DNA of 64,000 nucleotides from Pseudonocardia sp. HH130630-07 (GTDB lineage Bacteria > Actinomycetota > Actinomycetes > Mycobacteriales > Pseudonocardiaceae): NCBI RefSeq assembly GCF_001698125.1, contig NZ_CP013854.1, forward strand, positions 1,240,001 to 1,304,000. The letters run 5' to 3'. The notes under the pieces were generated by a model that was not told the origin of the DNA, searched no databases, and saw only the letters and a list, made by a program, of their open reading frames with translations. Positions 36,457 to 44,640 of the stretch are shown piece by piece. Position numbers and translations under genes: made by a program. The stretch's first letter is position 1, and every line of letters begins with the position of its first letter.

Positions 36457-36903
36457 CTACCGGCCGCGCTCGAGGTCGTGCAGCTTGCCGACCCGGCGGC
36501 GGGTCTCGGGGGTGTCGTCGAACCGGGCGTCGAGGAAGCGGCCGACGATCTCCGGCAGCAGCGCGCGGGGCACCAGCCAGGCGCCCATGGCGATCGCGTT
36601 GGCGTCGTCGTGCTCGACGGCCTGGTGCGCGCTGTAGGGCTCGTGCGCGAGCGCGCAGCGGATGCCGTCGATCTTGTTCGCCGCCATGATCGCGCCGGCC
36701 CCGGAACCGCAGACCAGCACGGCGCGGTCGGCGGTGCCGTCGAGCACCGGACGGCAGGTCGCGGCCGTGATGTCCGGGAAGTCGACCGGGTCCGTGCCGT
36801 GCGTGCCCTGGTCGAGCACCTCGTGGCCCAGCTGCTCGATGATCTCCCGGACGGTGTCCTTGAGCGGGTAGCCGGCGTGGTCGGCGCCGAGCGAGACCTT
36901 CAT
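36457..36903 (-). CDS. rpiB: RpiB/LacAB-family sugar-phosphate isomerase
   Basis: This 148-residue isomerase starts MKVSLGADHAGYPLKDTVRE with D/H active-site residues. It continues with VDFPDITAATCRPV and the catalytic Cys loop VLVCGSGAGAIMAANKIDGI, then ALAHEPYSAHQAVEHDDANA. RpiB-type enzymes interconvert ribose-5-phosphate and ribulose-5-phosphate; relatives in actinobacteria also serve tetritol and pentitol catabolism. Location between a LacI regulator and an importer argues for a catabolic, inducible variant. ATG overlaps the lacI stop (ATGA). Confidence 0.88.
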   Translation of the reverse strand: MKVSLGADHAGYPLKDTVREIIEQLGHEVLDQGTHGTDPVDFPDITAATCRPVLDGTADRAVLVCGSGAGAIMAANKIDGIRCALAHEPYSAHQAVEHDDANAIAMGAWLVPRALLPEIVGRFLDARFDDTPETRRRVGKLHDLERGR

Positions 36904-37943
36904 GGGCGGGTCCTTCCTCGTGGGGTGGGTGTGGGCGGGGGCGGGCCGGTGCGGGAACGGTCGACGAGCCGGGTGGGGACGACGACCGTGGCCGGGTCCG
37001 GCGCCGGGCCGCCGTCGCGGGCCCGTTCGACGGCGTCGAGCAGGAGTTCCATCCCCCGGCGGCCCATCCGGGTCGCGTCGTTCGCGACCGCCGACACCGG
37101 CGGCTCCACCTCGGCGAACCACGGGGAGTCGTCGAAGGACACCAGCTCGACCGCCGGCCGCAGGCCGCGCCGGCGCAGCTCGGCCAGCGCCCCGAGGGTC
37201 ATCAGCCCGTCGGCGACGAGCACCGCGGTCGGGGCGGCACCGGCGTCGAGCATCCGCCCGACGGCCACCGCACCGCTGTCGGACCGGAAGTCGCCCTCCT
37301 CGACCAGGCGCGGGTCGGCGGGCAGGCCGCGGGCGTCGCGCTCGGCCAGGAACGCCTCGACGCGCTCGCGCCCGGTGGACACCGACGCCGGGCCGCCGAC
37401 GTAGCCGACCCGGTGGTGGCCGCGGCCGACGAGCAGGGCCACCGCGGCCCGGACGCCGCCGGCGTTGTCCGGCACGACGCAGGGCACGTCGAGCCCGGGG
37501 ACCACCCGGTCGACGCACACCACCGGGACGCCGGAGGCGCGCAGCTGGGCGAAGTGCGCGGGGTCCGACGACTGCGGCGCCAGCAGCACGCCGTCCACCC
37601 GCTGGGTGCCGAACGCCCGCAGGTAGGTCCGCTCCTGCCCGGCGTCCTCGTCGGCGTTCGCGAGCATGACGACCGAGCCGCGGCGCAGCGCCTCCCGCTC
37701 GGCCGCGTGCGCCAGCTCGGCGAAGAAGGGGTTGCGGACGTCGGAGATGAGGATCCCGACCGTGTCGGTGCGGGCCCGGCGCAGCGACCCGGCGCGGGCG
37801 TTGGGCAGGTAGCCCAGCTCGGTCACCGCGGCGGCCACCCGCTCGCGGGCCTCGGCCGACGTCGCGGAGCTGCCGGCCAGCACCCGTGACGCGGTGCCGA
37901 GTGACACCCCGGCGCGGGCCGCGACGTCGCGGATCGTGGTCAT
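36900..37943 (-). CDS. LacI-family transcriptional repressor
   Basis: This 347-residue repressor has an N-terminal helix-turn-helix (TTIRDVAARAGVSLGTASRV, residues 2-21), a hinge helix (LPNARAGSLRRARTDTVGIL) and a periplasmic-binding-protein-like effector domain (ISDVRNPFFAELAHAAEREA; VDRVVPGLDVPCVVPDNAGG; VSFDDSPWFAEVEPPVSAVA). It overlaps rpiB by 4 nt and heads the lacI-rpiB-transporter operon. A double palindromic operator lies 10 bp before its start, so it is autoregulated. The effector is probably a pentose, tetritol or phosphate ester. Confidence 0.92.
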   Translation of the reverse strand: MTTIRDVAARAGVSLGTASRVLAGSSATSAEARERVAAAVTELGYLPNARAGSLRRARTDTVGILISDVRNPFFAELAHAAEREALRRGSVVMLANADEDAGQERTYLRAFGTQRVDGVLLAPQSSDPAHFAQLRASGVPVVCVDRVVPGLDVPCVVPDNAGGVRAAVALLVGRGHHRVGYVGGPASVSTGRERVEAFLAERDARGLPADPRLVEEGDFRSDSGAVAVGRMLDAGAAPTAVLVADGLMTLGALAELRRRGLRPAVELVSFDDSPWFAEVEPPVSAVANDATRMGRRGMELLLDAVERARDGGPAPDPATVVVPTRLVDRSRTGPPPPTPTPRGRTRP

Positions 37944-37953
37944 CGCACTCCTC

Positions 37954-37985
37954 TGTGGAACCGGTTCCATGGAACCGGTTCCACA
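37954..37985. promoter_or_regulatory. Tandem LacI operator
   Basis: Two adjacent copies of the perfect palindrome TGGAACCGGTTCCA (37956-37969 and 37970-37983) lie inside a 32-bp overall palindrome ending TGTGG/CCACA. The central CG is typical for LacI/GalR sites. It is placed just upstream of the lacI start and is the likely promoter-blocking site of the operon. Confidence 0.85.
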
Positions 37986-38035
37986 GGAGAGCACGCGGGC
38001 CCCCGCCCGGTCAACGGGCGGGGCGGGGGCGTCGC

Positions 38036-38539
38036 TCAGCCGATGGGTGTGGGGCGGCCGGGCTGCTCGCCGCCACGGGCGTCGCCGTAGGACCGCTTCG
38101 GCACCATGACCTTGCGCCGGAAGGTGCAGACGACGGTGCCGTCCTGCTTGTAGCCGCGGGTCTCGACGTACACGACGCCGCGGTCGTCCTTGGACCGCGA
38201 CTCCGTCTTGTCCAGGACCTCGGTCTCGCCGTAGATGGTGTCCCCGTGGAAGGTCGGCTTGGTGTGCCGCAGCGACTCGACCTCGAGGTTCGCGATCGCC
38301 TTGCCCGAGACGTCGGGCACCGACATGCCCAGCAGCAGCGAGTAGACGTAGTTGCCGACCACCACGTTCTTCCCGAAGTCGGTGGTCTCCCCCGCGTAGT
38401 GCGCATCCAGGTGCAGCGGGTGGTGGTTCATCGTGAGGAGGCAGAAGAGGTGGTCGTCGTACTCGGTCACCGTCTTGCCGGGCCAGTGCTTGTACACCGC
38501 GCCGACCTCGAACTCCTCGTAGTAGCGCCCGAACTGCAC
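38036..38539 (-). CDS. MaoC-family dehydratase (hot-dog fold)
   Basis: This 167-residue single-domain MaoC-like enzyme has EFEVGAVYKHWPGKTVTEYD at the start and the active-site helix DDHLFCLLTMNHHPLHLDAH (Asp/Asn...His as in R-hydratases). GNYVYSLLLGMSV and VESLRHTKPTFHGDTIYGET follow. Relatives hydrate enoyl-CoA or dehydrate beta-methylmalyl-CoA. The acyl-CoA dehydrogenase and CoA-ester lyase at 44.6-46.8 kb could belong to the same route but are not contiguous. GTG 38539 has GAGGAG 8 nt upstream. Confidence 0.85.
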   Translation of the reverse strand: MQFGRYYEEFEVGAVYKHWPGKTVTEYDDHLFCLLTMNHHPLHLDAHYAGETTDFGKNVVVGNYVYSLLLGMSVPDVSGKAIANLEVESLRHTKPTFHGDTIYGETEVLDKTESRSKDDRGVVYVETRGYKQDGTVVCTFRRKVMVPKRSYGDARGGEQPGRPTPIG

Positions 38540-38876
38540 CGTTCACGCTCCTCTCACACCGACGACTCGTTGCGGGGGTAACGTATCCCCGGTCCGCCCG
38601 GCTCCGGGCGGTCCGCCGCCGACTTGCCCGGTCGGGGATGTCACACTCCCGGAACATTTCACGGAGCACGGGCGATGGGTCCGGTGAGACCCGACGAGCA
38701 GGCAGGGAGGTGAGCGCGGTGTCGTCTGAACCCCAGACACCGGTGAGCAGTACGTGCCGCCTCCCGCTGCTCCCGGCCCGGAGATCGTTCCCGGGCTGAC
38801 CTGCGGGAGGCGTGTCGCGTGTCCGGCGGCCGCCGAACGGTGGCCGTACGCCCTCGGCCGCTCCGGAGGTCCCGTG
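38540..38876 (+). promoter_or_regulatory. 337-bp gap with a structured leader before corA
   Basis: No gene is present. A GC hairpin (CCGCCCG/CGGGCGG) sits at 38594-38611. From 38705 the transcript can fold GGGAGG (38705-38710) with CCTCCC (38760-38765), enclosing a hairpin GGTGTC/GACACC (38718-38741). The same CCTCCC can instead pair with a second GGGAGG at 38805-38810, enclosing a hairpin GCCCGG/CCGGGC (38776-38796). Mutually exclusive pairings before a Mg2+ transporter suggest a switch. It does not match the M-box consensus I know, so the class is unknown. Confidence 0.4.
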
Positions 38877-39995
38877 ATGCCCTCGCTGTCCCAGCTCCGC
38901 CCTGCGATCCGGTCCGCCGGTCGCACCCGTCGCGCCGAGCGGGCCGCCGCCCGCGCCGCCACCGACCGGACAGGTACCCGCCTGCGGGTCCCGCTGTCGG
39001 CCTACGTCGTCGACTGCGCCGTCTACGTCGACGGCGAGCGGCTGCCCGGCCGCTGGACCCACGACGACGCGATCGCCGAGGTCCGCGAGCGCGGCGAGGG
39101 ATTCGTGTGGATCGGCCTGCACGAGCCCGACGCCGAGCAGATCTCCGGCGTCGCCGAGACCTACGGCCTGCACGAACTCGCCGTCGAGGACGCGGTGCAC
39201 GCGCACAACCGGCCCAAGCTGGAGCGCTACGACGACACCCTGTTCATGGTGCTCAAGACCGTCCGCTACGTCGGGCACGCCGACCCGACGACGGCCAACG
39301 AGATCGTGGAGACCGGCGAGGTCATGGCGTTCCTCGGCCGCGACTTCGTGGTGACCGTCCGGCACGGCCGGCACAGCGGGCTGCAGCAGGTGCGGCGCCG
39401 CCTGGAGGAGGACCCGGAGCAGCTGGCGCTCGGACCGGCCGCGGTGCTGCACGGGATCGCCGACCACGTCGTCGACTCCTACATCGAGGTCGTCCGCCAG
39501 ATCGAGGGCGACCTGGACGCCGTGGAGGCCGAGGTCTTCTCGCCCGGCTCGACGATGAACCCCGAGCAGATCTACGTCATGAAGCGGGAGATCCTCGACC
39601 TGCGCCGCTGCGTGATGCCGCTGGTCGGCCCGATGCGCAAGCTGTCGGAGGGCTACAGCTCGCTGGTCCCGCACGACGTCCGGTCCTACTTCCGCGACGT
39701 CGACGACCACCTGGGCGGGGTGGCCGAGCAGGTCGCCGGGTTCAACGAGCTGCTGACCACGCTGGTCGACGCGGTGCTCGCGAAGATCAGCATGCGGCAG
39801 AACAACGACATGCGGAAGATCACCGCCTACGCGGGCCTGATCTCGGTCCCGACGATGATCGCCGGGGTCTACGGGATGAACTTCGACAACATGCCGGAGC
39901 TGCACTGGGACTTCGGCTACCCGCTGGTGCTGCTGGTCATCGCGACCATCTGCACGGTGCTGTACCGCAACCTGCGGCGCAACGGCTGGCTCTGA
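38877..39995 (+). CDS. corA: CorA-family magnesium/cobalt transporter
   Basis: This 372-residue protein has a large N-terminal cytosolic domain, a long stalk helix (NPEQIYVMKREILDLRRCVM) and two C-terminal membrane helices. The selectivity motif YGMNFDNMPE lies at about residues 335-344, followed by PLVLLVIATICTVLYRNLRR and a basic C-terminus. It forms pentameric channels for Mg2+ or Co2+. ATG 38877 follows GGAGG; GTG 38874 immediately upstream is also possible. M. tuberculosis Rv1239c is the probable counterpart. Confidence 0.94.
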   Translation: MPSLSQLRPAIRSAGRTRRAERAAARAATDRTGTRLRVPLSAYVVDCAVYVDGERLPGRWTHDDAIAEVRERGEGFVWIGLHEPDAEQISGVAETYGLHELAVEDAVHAHNRPKLERYDDTLFMVLKTVRYVGHADPTTANEIVETGEVMAFLGRDFVVTVRHGRHSGLQQVRRRLEEDPEQLALGPAAVLHGIADHVVDSYIEVVRQIEGDLDAVEAEVFSPGSTMNPEQIYVMKREILDLRRCVMPLVGPMRKLSEGYSSLVPHDVRSYFRDVDDHLGGVAEQVAGFNELLTTLVDAVLAKISMRQNNDMRKITAYAGLISVPTMIAGVYGMNFDNMPELHWDFGYPLVLLVIATICTVLYRNLRRNGWL

Positions 39996-40046
39996 GCACC
40001 GGCGCGGCCCGGCCCGGGGCCCCGGAGCCGGGCCCCGGCGGTGCTC
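39994..40046. terminator. Bidirectional terminator between corA and the methyltransferase gene
   Basis: The arms GAGCACCG and CGGTGCTC enclose a second stem GCCCGGC/GCCGGGC. The hairpin overlaps both convergent stop codons. It is very stable and lacks a U-tract. Confidence 0.75.
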
Positions 40047-41259
40047 AGACCTTGGGGGTGCCGGTCGGCGGGGTCGGTGGCTCGTCGTCGGCCGCGGCGA
40101 GCCCGGCCCTGGTCGCTCCGTGGCCGCGGGGCCGGTCCGTCTCGGCGGCGTCCGGACCGGCCGGACGATCGGTGCCGGTCGCGTGGTCGGTGCCCGGGTC
40201 GTCGGCGCCGGTCGCGCCGCCGGTGTCGCCGTCCCGGTCGGTGCCGGACCCGGTGTCGGTGTCGGCGTCGGTGTCGGTGTCGGTGCCCGACCCGGCGGCA
40301 CGGTCGGCTGCGGTGTCGGCGTCGCCGTCGTGCTCGGTGCCCGCCGGGTCCTCGTGCACGTCCTCGGGCAGCTCCCGGGCGTAACCCGGGTCCTCCGGGC
40401 CGCCCGGCTCCACCGGCTCGGCCTGCTCCACCGGTTCCGCCGCCGGTTCCGGGGCCGGTGCGCCGCCGGGGCGCCACCCGGCCGCCGCCAGCGCCGAGGA
40501 GCGCGCGTGCCGCTCCCCCACCACGTCCGGCTCGTCCGCCCGGCGGCCCAGGAACGTGTGGACCAGGTGCTGCTGGGTCCCACCGACGGTCTGCACCCGG
40601 ACGTCGTCGAACCCGGCGCGTTCCATCCGGTGCACCATCTGCTCCGGACCACCCGCCCCGGCCACCCGCCGCAGCCGGTACCGGGCCAGGTCGGCGACGC
40701 CCCAGCGGGCCGCCGCCATCGGCACCAGGTAGGACCAGCCGGCCGTCATCCAGCGGGCGCGGCCACGGGTGCCGCCGACCGCGTAGTCGTGCACCGCGAG
40801 CGGGGCGCCCGGGCGGAGCAGGGACAGCAGCCGGCGCAGGCCGTGCTCGGCGTCGGGCAGGTTCGACACCAGGTAGGAGGCGAAGATCCCGTCGAACGGG
40901 CCGTCGACCCCGGCCTCGGTCAGGGTCTCCAGCTTGGTGTGCACGAAGGAGACCCGCGGGGACCAGTTCTTGCGGCGGGCCACCGCCAGCATCTCGGCGG
41001 ACGCGTCGACGGCCACCACCTCGGCCCCGCGGACCGTGGTGAGCAGCGCCTCGGTGGAGACGCCCGTGCCACAGCCGATGTCGAGCAGCCGCAGGCCGTG
41101 CCCGTCGCCGAGACCCATCCGGGACGCCGACACCCGCAGATGGGTGCGGTAGCCGGGGATCATGCCGACGAACGCGTCATATCCGCCGGCACCGCGCCCG
41201 TAGGCCCGGTGCACGGTGGAGGGACGGATCTCGTCGCTCTGGCTCGCCGCACCGTTCAC
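40045..41259 (-). CDS. Class-I SAM-dependent methyltransferase with a long acidic repeat tail
   Basis: This 404-residue protein has a methyltransferase domain at about residues 15-250: motif I LRLLDIGCGTGVSTEALL, motif II region EVVAVDASAEMLAVARRKN, and post-motif PGAPLAVHDYAVGG. It resembles the UbiE/BioC-like group acting on small or lipid substrates. From about residue 280 it carries a disordered tail rich in Glu, Pro, then Asp/Thr/Gly (GTDTDTDADTDTGSGTDRDG). The tail is encoded by short GTCGGT-type repeats. GTG 41259 (VNGAASQSDEIRPS) is chosen. It converges on corA. Confidence 0.75.
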   Translation of the reverse strand: MNGAASQSDEIRPSTVHRAYGRGAGGYDAFVGMIPGYRTHLRVSASRMGLGDGHGLRLLDIGCGTGVSTEALLTTVRGAEVVAVDASAEMLAVARRKNWSPRVSFVHTKLETLTEAGVDGPFDGIFASYLVSNLPDAEHGLRRLLSLLRPGAPLAVHDYAVGGTRGRARWMTAGWSYLVPMAAARWGVADLARYRLRRVAGAGGPEQMVHRMERAGFDDVRVQTVGGTQQHLVHTFLGRRADEPDVVGERHARSSALAAAGWRPGGAPAPEPAAEPVEQAEPVEPGGPEDPGYARELPEDVHEDPAGTEHDGDADTAADRAAGSGTDTDTDADTDTGSGTDRDGDTGGATGADDPGTDHATGTDRPAGPDAAETDRPRGHGATRAGLAAADDEPPTPPTGTPKV

Positions 41260-41338
41260 ACCGGCGATCCTGCCCGTCGGATCGCCCCACATCCAACCTC
41301 GACGCGCCCGGGCGACCCGGCCGGGCGCGATCGTGGGG

Positions 41339-41362
41339 CCGTCCGGCCCCGGGGCCGGACGG
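41339..41362. terminator. Terminator hairpin after ybdD
   Basis: A perfect 24-bp palindrome with arms CCGTCCGGCCCC and GGGGCCGGACGG lies 1 bp beyond the ybdD stop and before the methyltransferase start. It probably ends the cstA-ybdD message. Confidence 0.7.
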
Positions 41363-41363
41363 A

Positions 41364-41594
41364 TCAGCAGCAGCGGCCCTGCGGGTTGCGCTCCTGGTGG
41401 TCGGTCCGGGCCCGCCAGTACTCCCGCTCGGTCATCGGCGGGTGGTCGTGCCCGGTCCGGCGGTGGTGGTCGAGGTAGCGCTCGTAGAGGTCCGCCCCGA
41501 TCACGCCGCGCCACCACCGGTGCAGGCCGCGCAGCCCGTCGAGGACCGGCCTCAGTGCCCCGGCCTGGCCGGGGCGCCCACGGTCTCCGTCCAC
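41364..41594 (-). CDS. YbdD/YjiX-family (DUF466) partner of CstA
   Basis: This small protein has the family core GLHRWWRGVIGADLYERYLD, MTEREYWRARTDHQ and the terminal RCC. YbdD-type proteins are encoded next to CstA/BtsT and are needed for pyruvate or peptide uptake in enterobacteria. The only standard start, GTG 41594, gives 76 residues and overlaps cstA by 43 nt. Family length (about 65) suggests instead a CTG at 41553-41555 that overlaps the cstA stop as CTGA. Confidence 0.85.
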   Translation of the reverse strand: MDGDRGRPGQAGALRPVLDGLRGLHRWWRGVIGADLYERYLDHHRRTGHDHPPMTEREYWRARTDHQERNPQGRCC

Positions 41595-43801
41595 TGCTTC
41601 TCCAGCTCCTTCTCCGCCGGGGTGGCGATGATCCCGGCCGGTGCGTAGCGCCGCGACGGCACCGGCGGCTCCTCGTTGTCCGGCCGGCCACCCATGCTGA
41701 CCGACTTCCAGGTGGCCAGGACGGCCGTGACGATCACGATGATCGCCAGCGTCACGAACAGGATCGACAGCGTCCCCTGGATGAAGGTGTTGCGGACGAC
41801 CGCCGCCATCGCCGCCGGCGTCCCCGCCGTGCCGAAGCTCGTCTCACCGGCCGCGATCGCCTCCCGGAACGCGAAGTGCTGCGCCCAGTACCCGATCGCC
41901 GGCTTCGGCGAGAAGATCTTGTACATCGACGCGGTGATCGTCACGACCGCCGCGAACGCCAGCGGCACGATGATGATCCACAGGTACCGGACCTGGCCGC
42001 GCCGGGCGACCAGCGCCAGGCAGACCGCGAGCGCGATCGCCGCGAGCAGCTGGTTGGCGATGCCGAACAGCGGGAACAGCGTGTTGATGCCGCCGAGCGG
42101 GTCGGTCACGCCCATGACCAGGATCGCGCCCCAGCCACCGACCATGAGTGCGGTGCAGATCCAGGCGCCGGCCCGCCACGAGGTGTCCCGGAAGCGCGGG
42201 ACCACGGTGCCGATGGCGTCCTGCAGCATGAAGCGGGCCACCCGGGTCCCCGCGTCCACCGCGGTGAGGATGAACAGCGCCTCGAACATGATCGCGAAGT
42301 GGTACCAGAAGCTCATCATGCCGGGACCGCCGATGAACTGCTGCATGATGTTCGCGAGCCCGACGGCCAGCGTCGGTGCACCACCGGTGCGGGAGACGAT
42401 CGACTCCTCGCCGACCATCGCCGCCGTCGTCGCCAGCTGGTCCGGGGTGATGTTGACGTTCATCAGCCCGAGCGAGTTCACGAACGCCGCCGCGCCCTCG
42501 ACGGTGCCCTCGGTCAGCGACGCGGGCACGTTCATCGCGAAGTAGAGCCCGCGGTCGATCGACAGCGCCGCGACCAGCGCCATGATCGCGACGAAGGACT
42601 CCATCAGCATGCCGCCGTAGCCGATGAACCGGGACTGGCGCTCCTTCTCCAGCAGCTTGGGCGTGGTGCCCGAGGAGATCAGCGCGTGGAACCCGGACAG
42701 TGCACCGCACGCGATGGTGATGAACAGGAACGGGAACAGCGACCCGGCGACGATGGGGCCGTCGTCCCGGCCGGCGAACTCGGAGAACGCCGGCGCCGAC
42801 AGCTCCGGGCGCACGACGATGATCGCCACCGCGAGCAGCACGATCGTGCCGATCTTCATGAACGTCGACAGGTAGTCCCGCGGGGCGAGCAGCAGCCACA
42901 CCGGCAGCACCGCCGCGACGAAGCCGTAGACGATCACGCCCCAGGCGATGGTAACCTTGTCCAGGGTGAAGAGCGCGGCTCCCCACTCGGTCTCGGCCAC
43001 CCAGCCGCCGGAGATGATCGCGACCAGCAGCAGTGCGAACCCGATCCAGGAGACCTCGGAGACCTTGCCCGGGCGCAGGAACCGCAGGTAGACGCCCATG
43101 AACAGGGCGATCGGGATGGTCATGCCGACCGAGAACACACCCCACGGGCTCTCGCCGAGGGCGTTCACCACGACCAGCGAGAGCACCGCGATCAGGATGA
43201 TCATGATGGCGAGGGTCGCGACGAGCGCCGCGATCCCGCCGACCCGGCCCAGCTCCTCGCGGGCCATCTGGCCGAGCGAGCGGCCGCCGCGGCGCATCGA
43301 GAAGAACAGCACCAGGTAGTCCTGCACCGCGCCGGCCATGATGACGCCGACGATGATCCAGATCGTGCCGGGCAGGTAGCCCATCTGCGCCGCGAGCACC
43401 GGGCCGACCAGCGGCCCGGCGCCGGCGATGGCGGCGAAGTGGTGGCCGTAGAGGACCCGGCGGTCGGTCGGCAGGAAGTCCTGGCCGTTCTCCGAGTGCT
43501 CGGCCGGGGTGGCCCGCCGGTCGTCCGGCTTGAGCAGCTTGTCCTCGATGTAGGTCGAGTAGAAGCGGTAGCCGATCAGGTAGGTCGCGACGGCGGCGAA
43601 CACGAACCAGATCGCGTTCACCGTCTCGCCGCGGACCAGGGCCACCATGACCCAGCCGAGGCCACCCAGCAGCGCGATGGCCGACCAGATCGCGATCTTG
43701 ACGGGGGTCCAGCGCCGCCGCTCGGCGAGGAACACGTCCTCGTCGACCGCTGCCGGTGGCAGGCCCTGGCCCGCCTCTCCCGCCCGTGACACCTGCGTCA
43801 T
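41552..43801 (-). CDS. cstA: CstA-family carbon-starvation/pyruvate transporter
   Basis: This 749-residue protein has about 16-18 membrane segments and the CstA core. Visible are YFYST-like GYRFYSTYIEDKLLKPDDRR, TDRRVLYGHHFAAIAGAGPL (family signature), FSMRRGGRSLGQMAREELG and DAGTRVARFMLQDAIGTVVP. It imports pyruvate, peptides or related nutrients during starvation. ATG 43801 follows a purine-rich ribosome site (GGGAAGGGA). ybdD is translationally linked downstream. I see no clear operator upstream. Confidence 0.95.
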   Translation of the reverse strand: MTQVSRAGEAGQGLPPAAVDEDVFLAERRRWTPVKIAIWSAIALLGGLGWVMVALVRGETVNAIWFVFAAVATYLIGYRFYSTYIEDKLLKPDDRRATPAEHSENGQDFLPTDRRVLYGHHFAAIAGAGPLVGPVLAAQMGYLPGTIWIIVGVIMAGAVQDYLVLFFSMRRGGRSLGQMAREELGRVGGIAALVATLAIMIILIAVLSLVVVNALGESPWGVFSVGMTIPIALFMGVYLRFLRPGKVSEVSWIGFALLLVAIISGGWVAETEWGAALFTLDKVTIAWGVIVYGFVAAVLPVWLLLAPRDYLSTFMKIGTIVLLAVAIIVVRPELSAPAFSEFAGRDDGPIVAGSLFPFLFITIACGALSGFHALISSGTTPKLLEKERQSRFIGYGGMLMESFVAIMALVAALSIDRGLYFAMNVPASLTEGTVEGAAAFVNSLGLMNVNITPDQLATTAAMVGEESIVSRTGGAPTLAVGLANIMQQFIGGPGMMSFWYHFAIMFEALFILTAVDAGTRVARFMLQDAIGTVVPRFRDTSWRAGAWICTALMVGGWGAILVMGVTDPLGGINTLFPLFGIANQLLAAIALAVCLALVARRGQVRYLWIIIVPLAFAAVVTITASMYKIFSPKPAIGYWAQHFAFREAIAAGETSFGTAGTPAAMAAVVRNTFIQGTLSILFVTLAIIVIVTAVLATWKSVSMGGRPDNEEPPVPSRRYAPAGIIATPAEKELEKQWTETVGAPARPGH

Positions 43802-43907
43802 CGAGTGTCCCTTCCCGCCTATGTCCGACGCGCGCACTGTAAGGAGCCGCGGCGGGAAAGGGAACGGGTCGCCGGTACCGGTTGGGCACCGACTTGCGCG
43901 CGGTGGG

Positions 43908-44429
43908 TCAGAACCCCCCGCCGGGGCTGCCCATCGCGAGCCGGGCGAGCATCTCGCGGGCCTGCTCGGCGTTGCGCGGCTCGCACAGGACGTCGTACCG
44001 GCCGGCCACCATCTGGCTCGCCGACTGGAAGTCCCGGCGGCCCTTGCTCGCCCCGTAGCCGGCGGCGGCGAAGGCCATGCCGAACACCGCACCGGAGGCC
44101 AGGCCGACCAGGATCGGAAGGAAGCTGCCGTCCGGGGAGAACAGGCTGAGCAGCAGACCGACGAACAGACCGAACCAGGCCCCGGACGCCGCGCCGGACG
44201 CGAGCACCCGGCCCCAGGTCAGCCGGCCGATGACCCGCTCGACCAGCATCAGGTCGACGCCGACGATCGTCAGGTCCCGGACCGGGAAGTCGGAGTCGGC
44301 GAGGTGGTCGACGGCCCGCTGGGCCTCCTCGTACGTCGCGTAGGAGCCGACCGGCCAGCCGGTCGGCGGGGTGGGCAGCTGCGGCAGGCCCGGTGCCGGG
44401 CGCGCCTGGCCGCCGAACGGATTGGTCAT
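43908..44429 (-). CDS. YflT-like general stress membrane protein (Rv1234-like)
   Basis: This 173-residue protein has a proline-rich start, then a YflT/general-stress domain (GSYATYEEAQRAVDHLADSD, FPVRDLTIVGVDLMLVERVI). A Gly-rich hydrophobic hairpin follows (VLASGAASGAWFGLFVGLLL; LPILVGLASGAVFGMAFAAA), with a C-terminal repeat of the alpha/beta unit (YDVLCEPRNAEQAREMLARL). Function is unknown. ATG 44429 has AAGGAG 9 nt upstream. Rv1234 of M. tuberculosis appears to be similar and also lies near the MgtE-like and corA genes. Confidence 0.75.
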   Translation of the reverse strand: MTNPFGGQARPAPGLPQLPTPPTGWPVGSYATYEEAQRAVDHLADSDFPVRDLTIVGVDLMLVERVIGRLTWGRVLASGAASGAWFGLFVGLLLSLFSPDGSFLPILVGLASGAVFGMAFAAAGYGASKGRRDFQSASQMVAGRYDVLCEPRNAEQAREMLARLAMGSPGGGF

Positions 44430-44555
44430 CGTGCTGTCTCCTTCTCGAACGTCCGACACCCTCCTCAACGCACGAGGGGCACCCGATGTGCCCAGGGAGG
44501 ATAGCGACGTCCGGAACATCACCCCCGCCGTCCCGCCGCCACCCACCCCGCCGTC

Positions 44556-44606
44556 GCACTCATGGAGCTTCAGCCTGGTGTGGCCGGGCCGAAGCTCCAT
44601 GAGTGC
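44556..44606. repeat. Long extragenic palindrome (16-bp perfect stem)
   Basis: The left arm GCACTCATGGAGCTTC (44556-44571) and right arm GAAGCTCCATGAGTGC (44591-44606) are perfectly complementary. The 19-nt loop forms a further GCCTGG/CCGGGC stem. It lies in the gap after the acyl-CoA dehydrogenase gene. It is AT-richer than typical local terminators and resembles a dispersed REP-like element; copy number cannot be judged here. Confidence 0.75.
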
Positions 44607-44640
44607 TGTCCGGTTCGGGACGGGTGTGACGGGCGGGGCG

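Noticed and set aside
36900..40652. A 1250-codon minus-strand frame running through lacI and opposite corA
   Set aside because: Only the part from 37943 leftwards is LacI. The rest is antisense to CorA and MaoC DNA and has no coding character.
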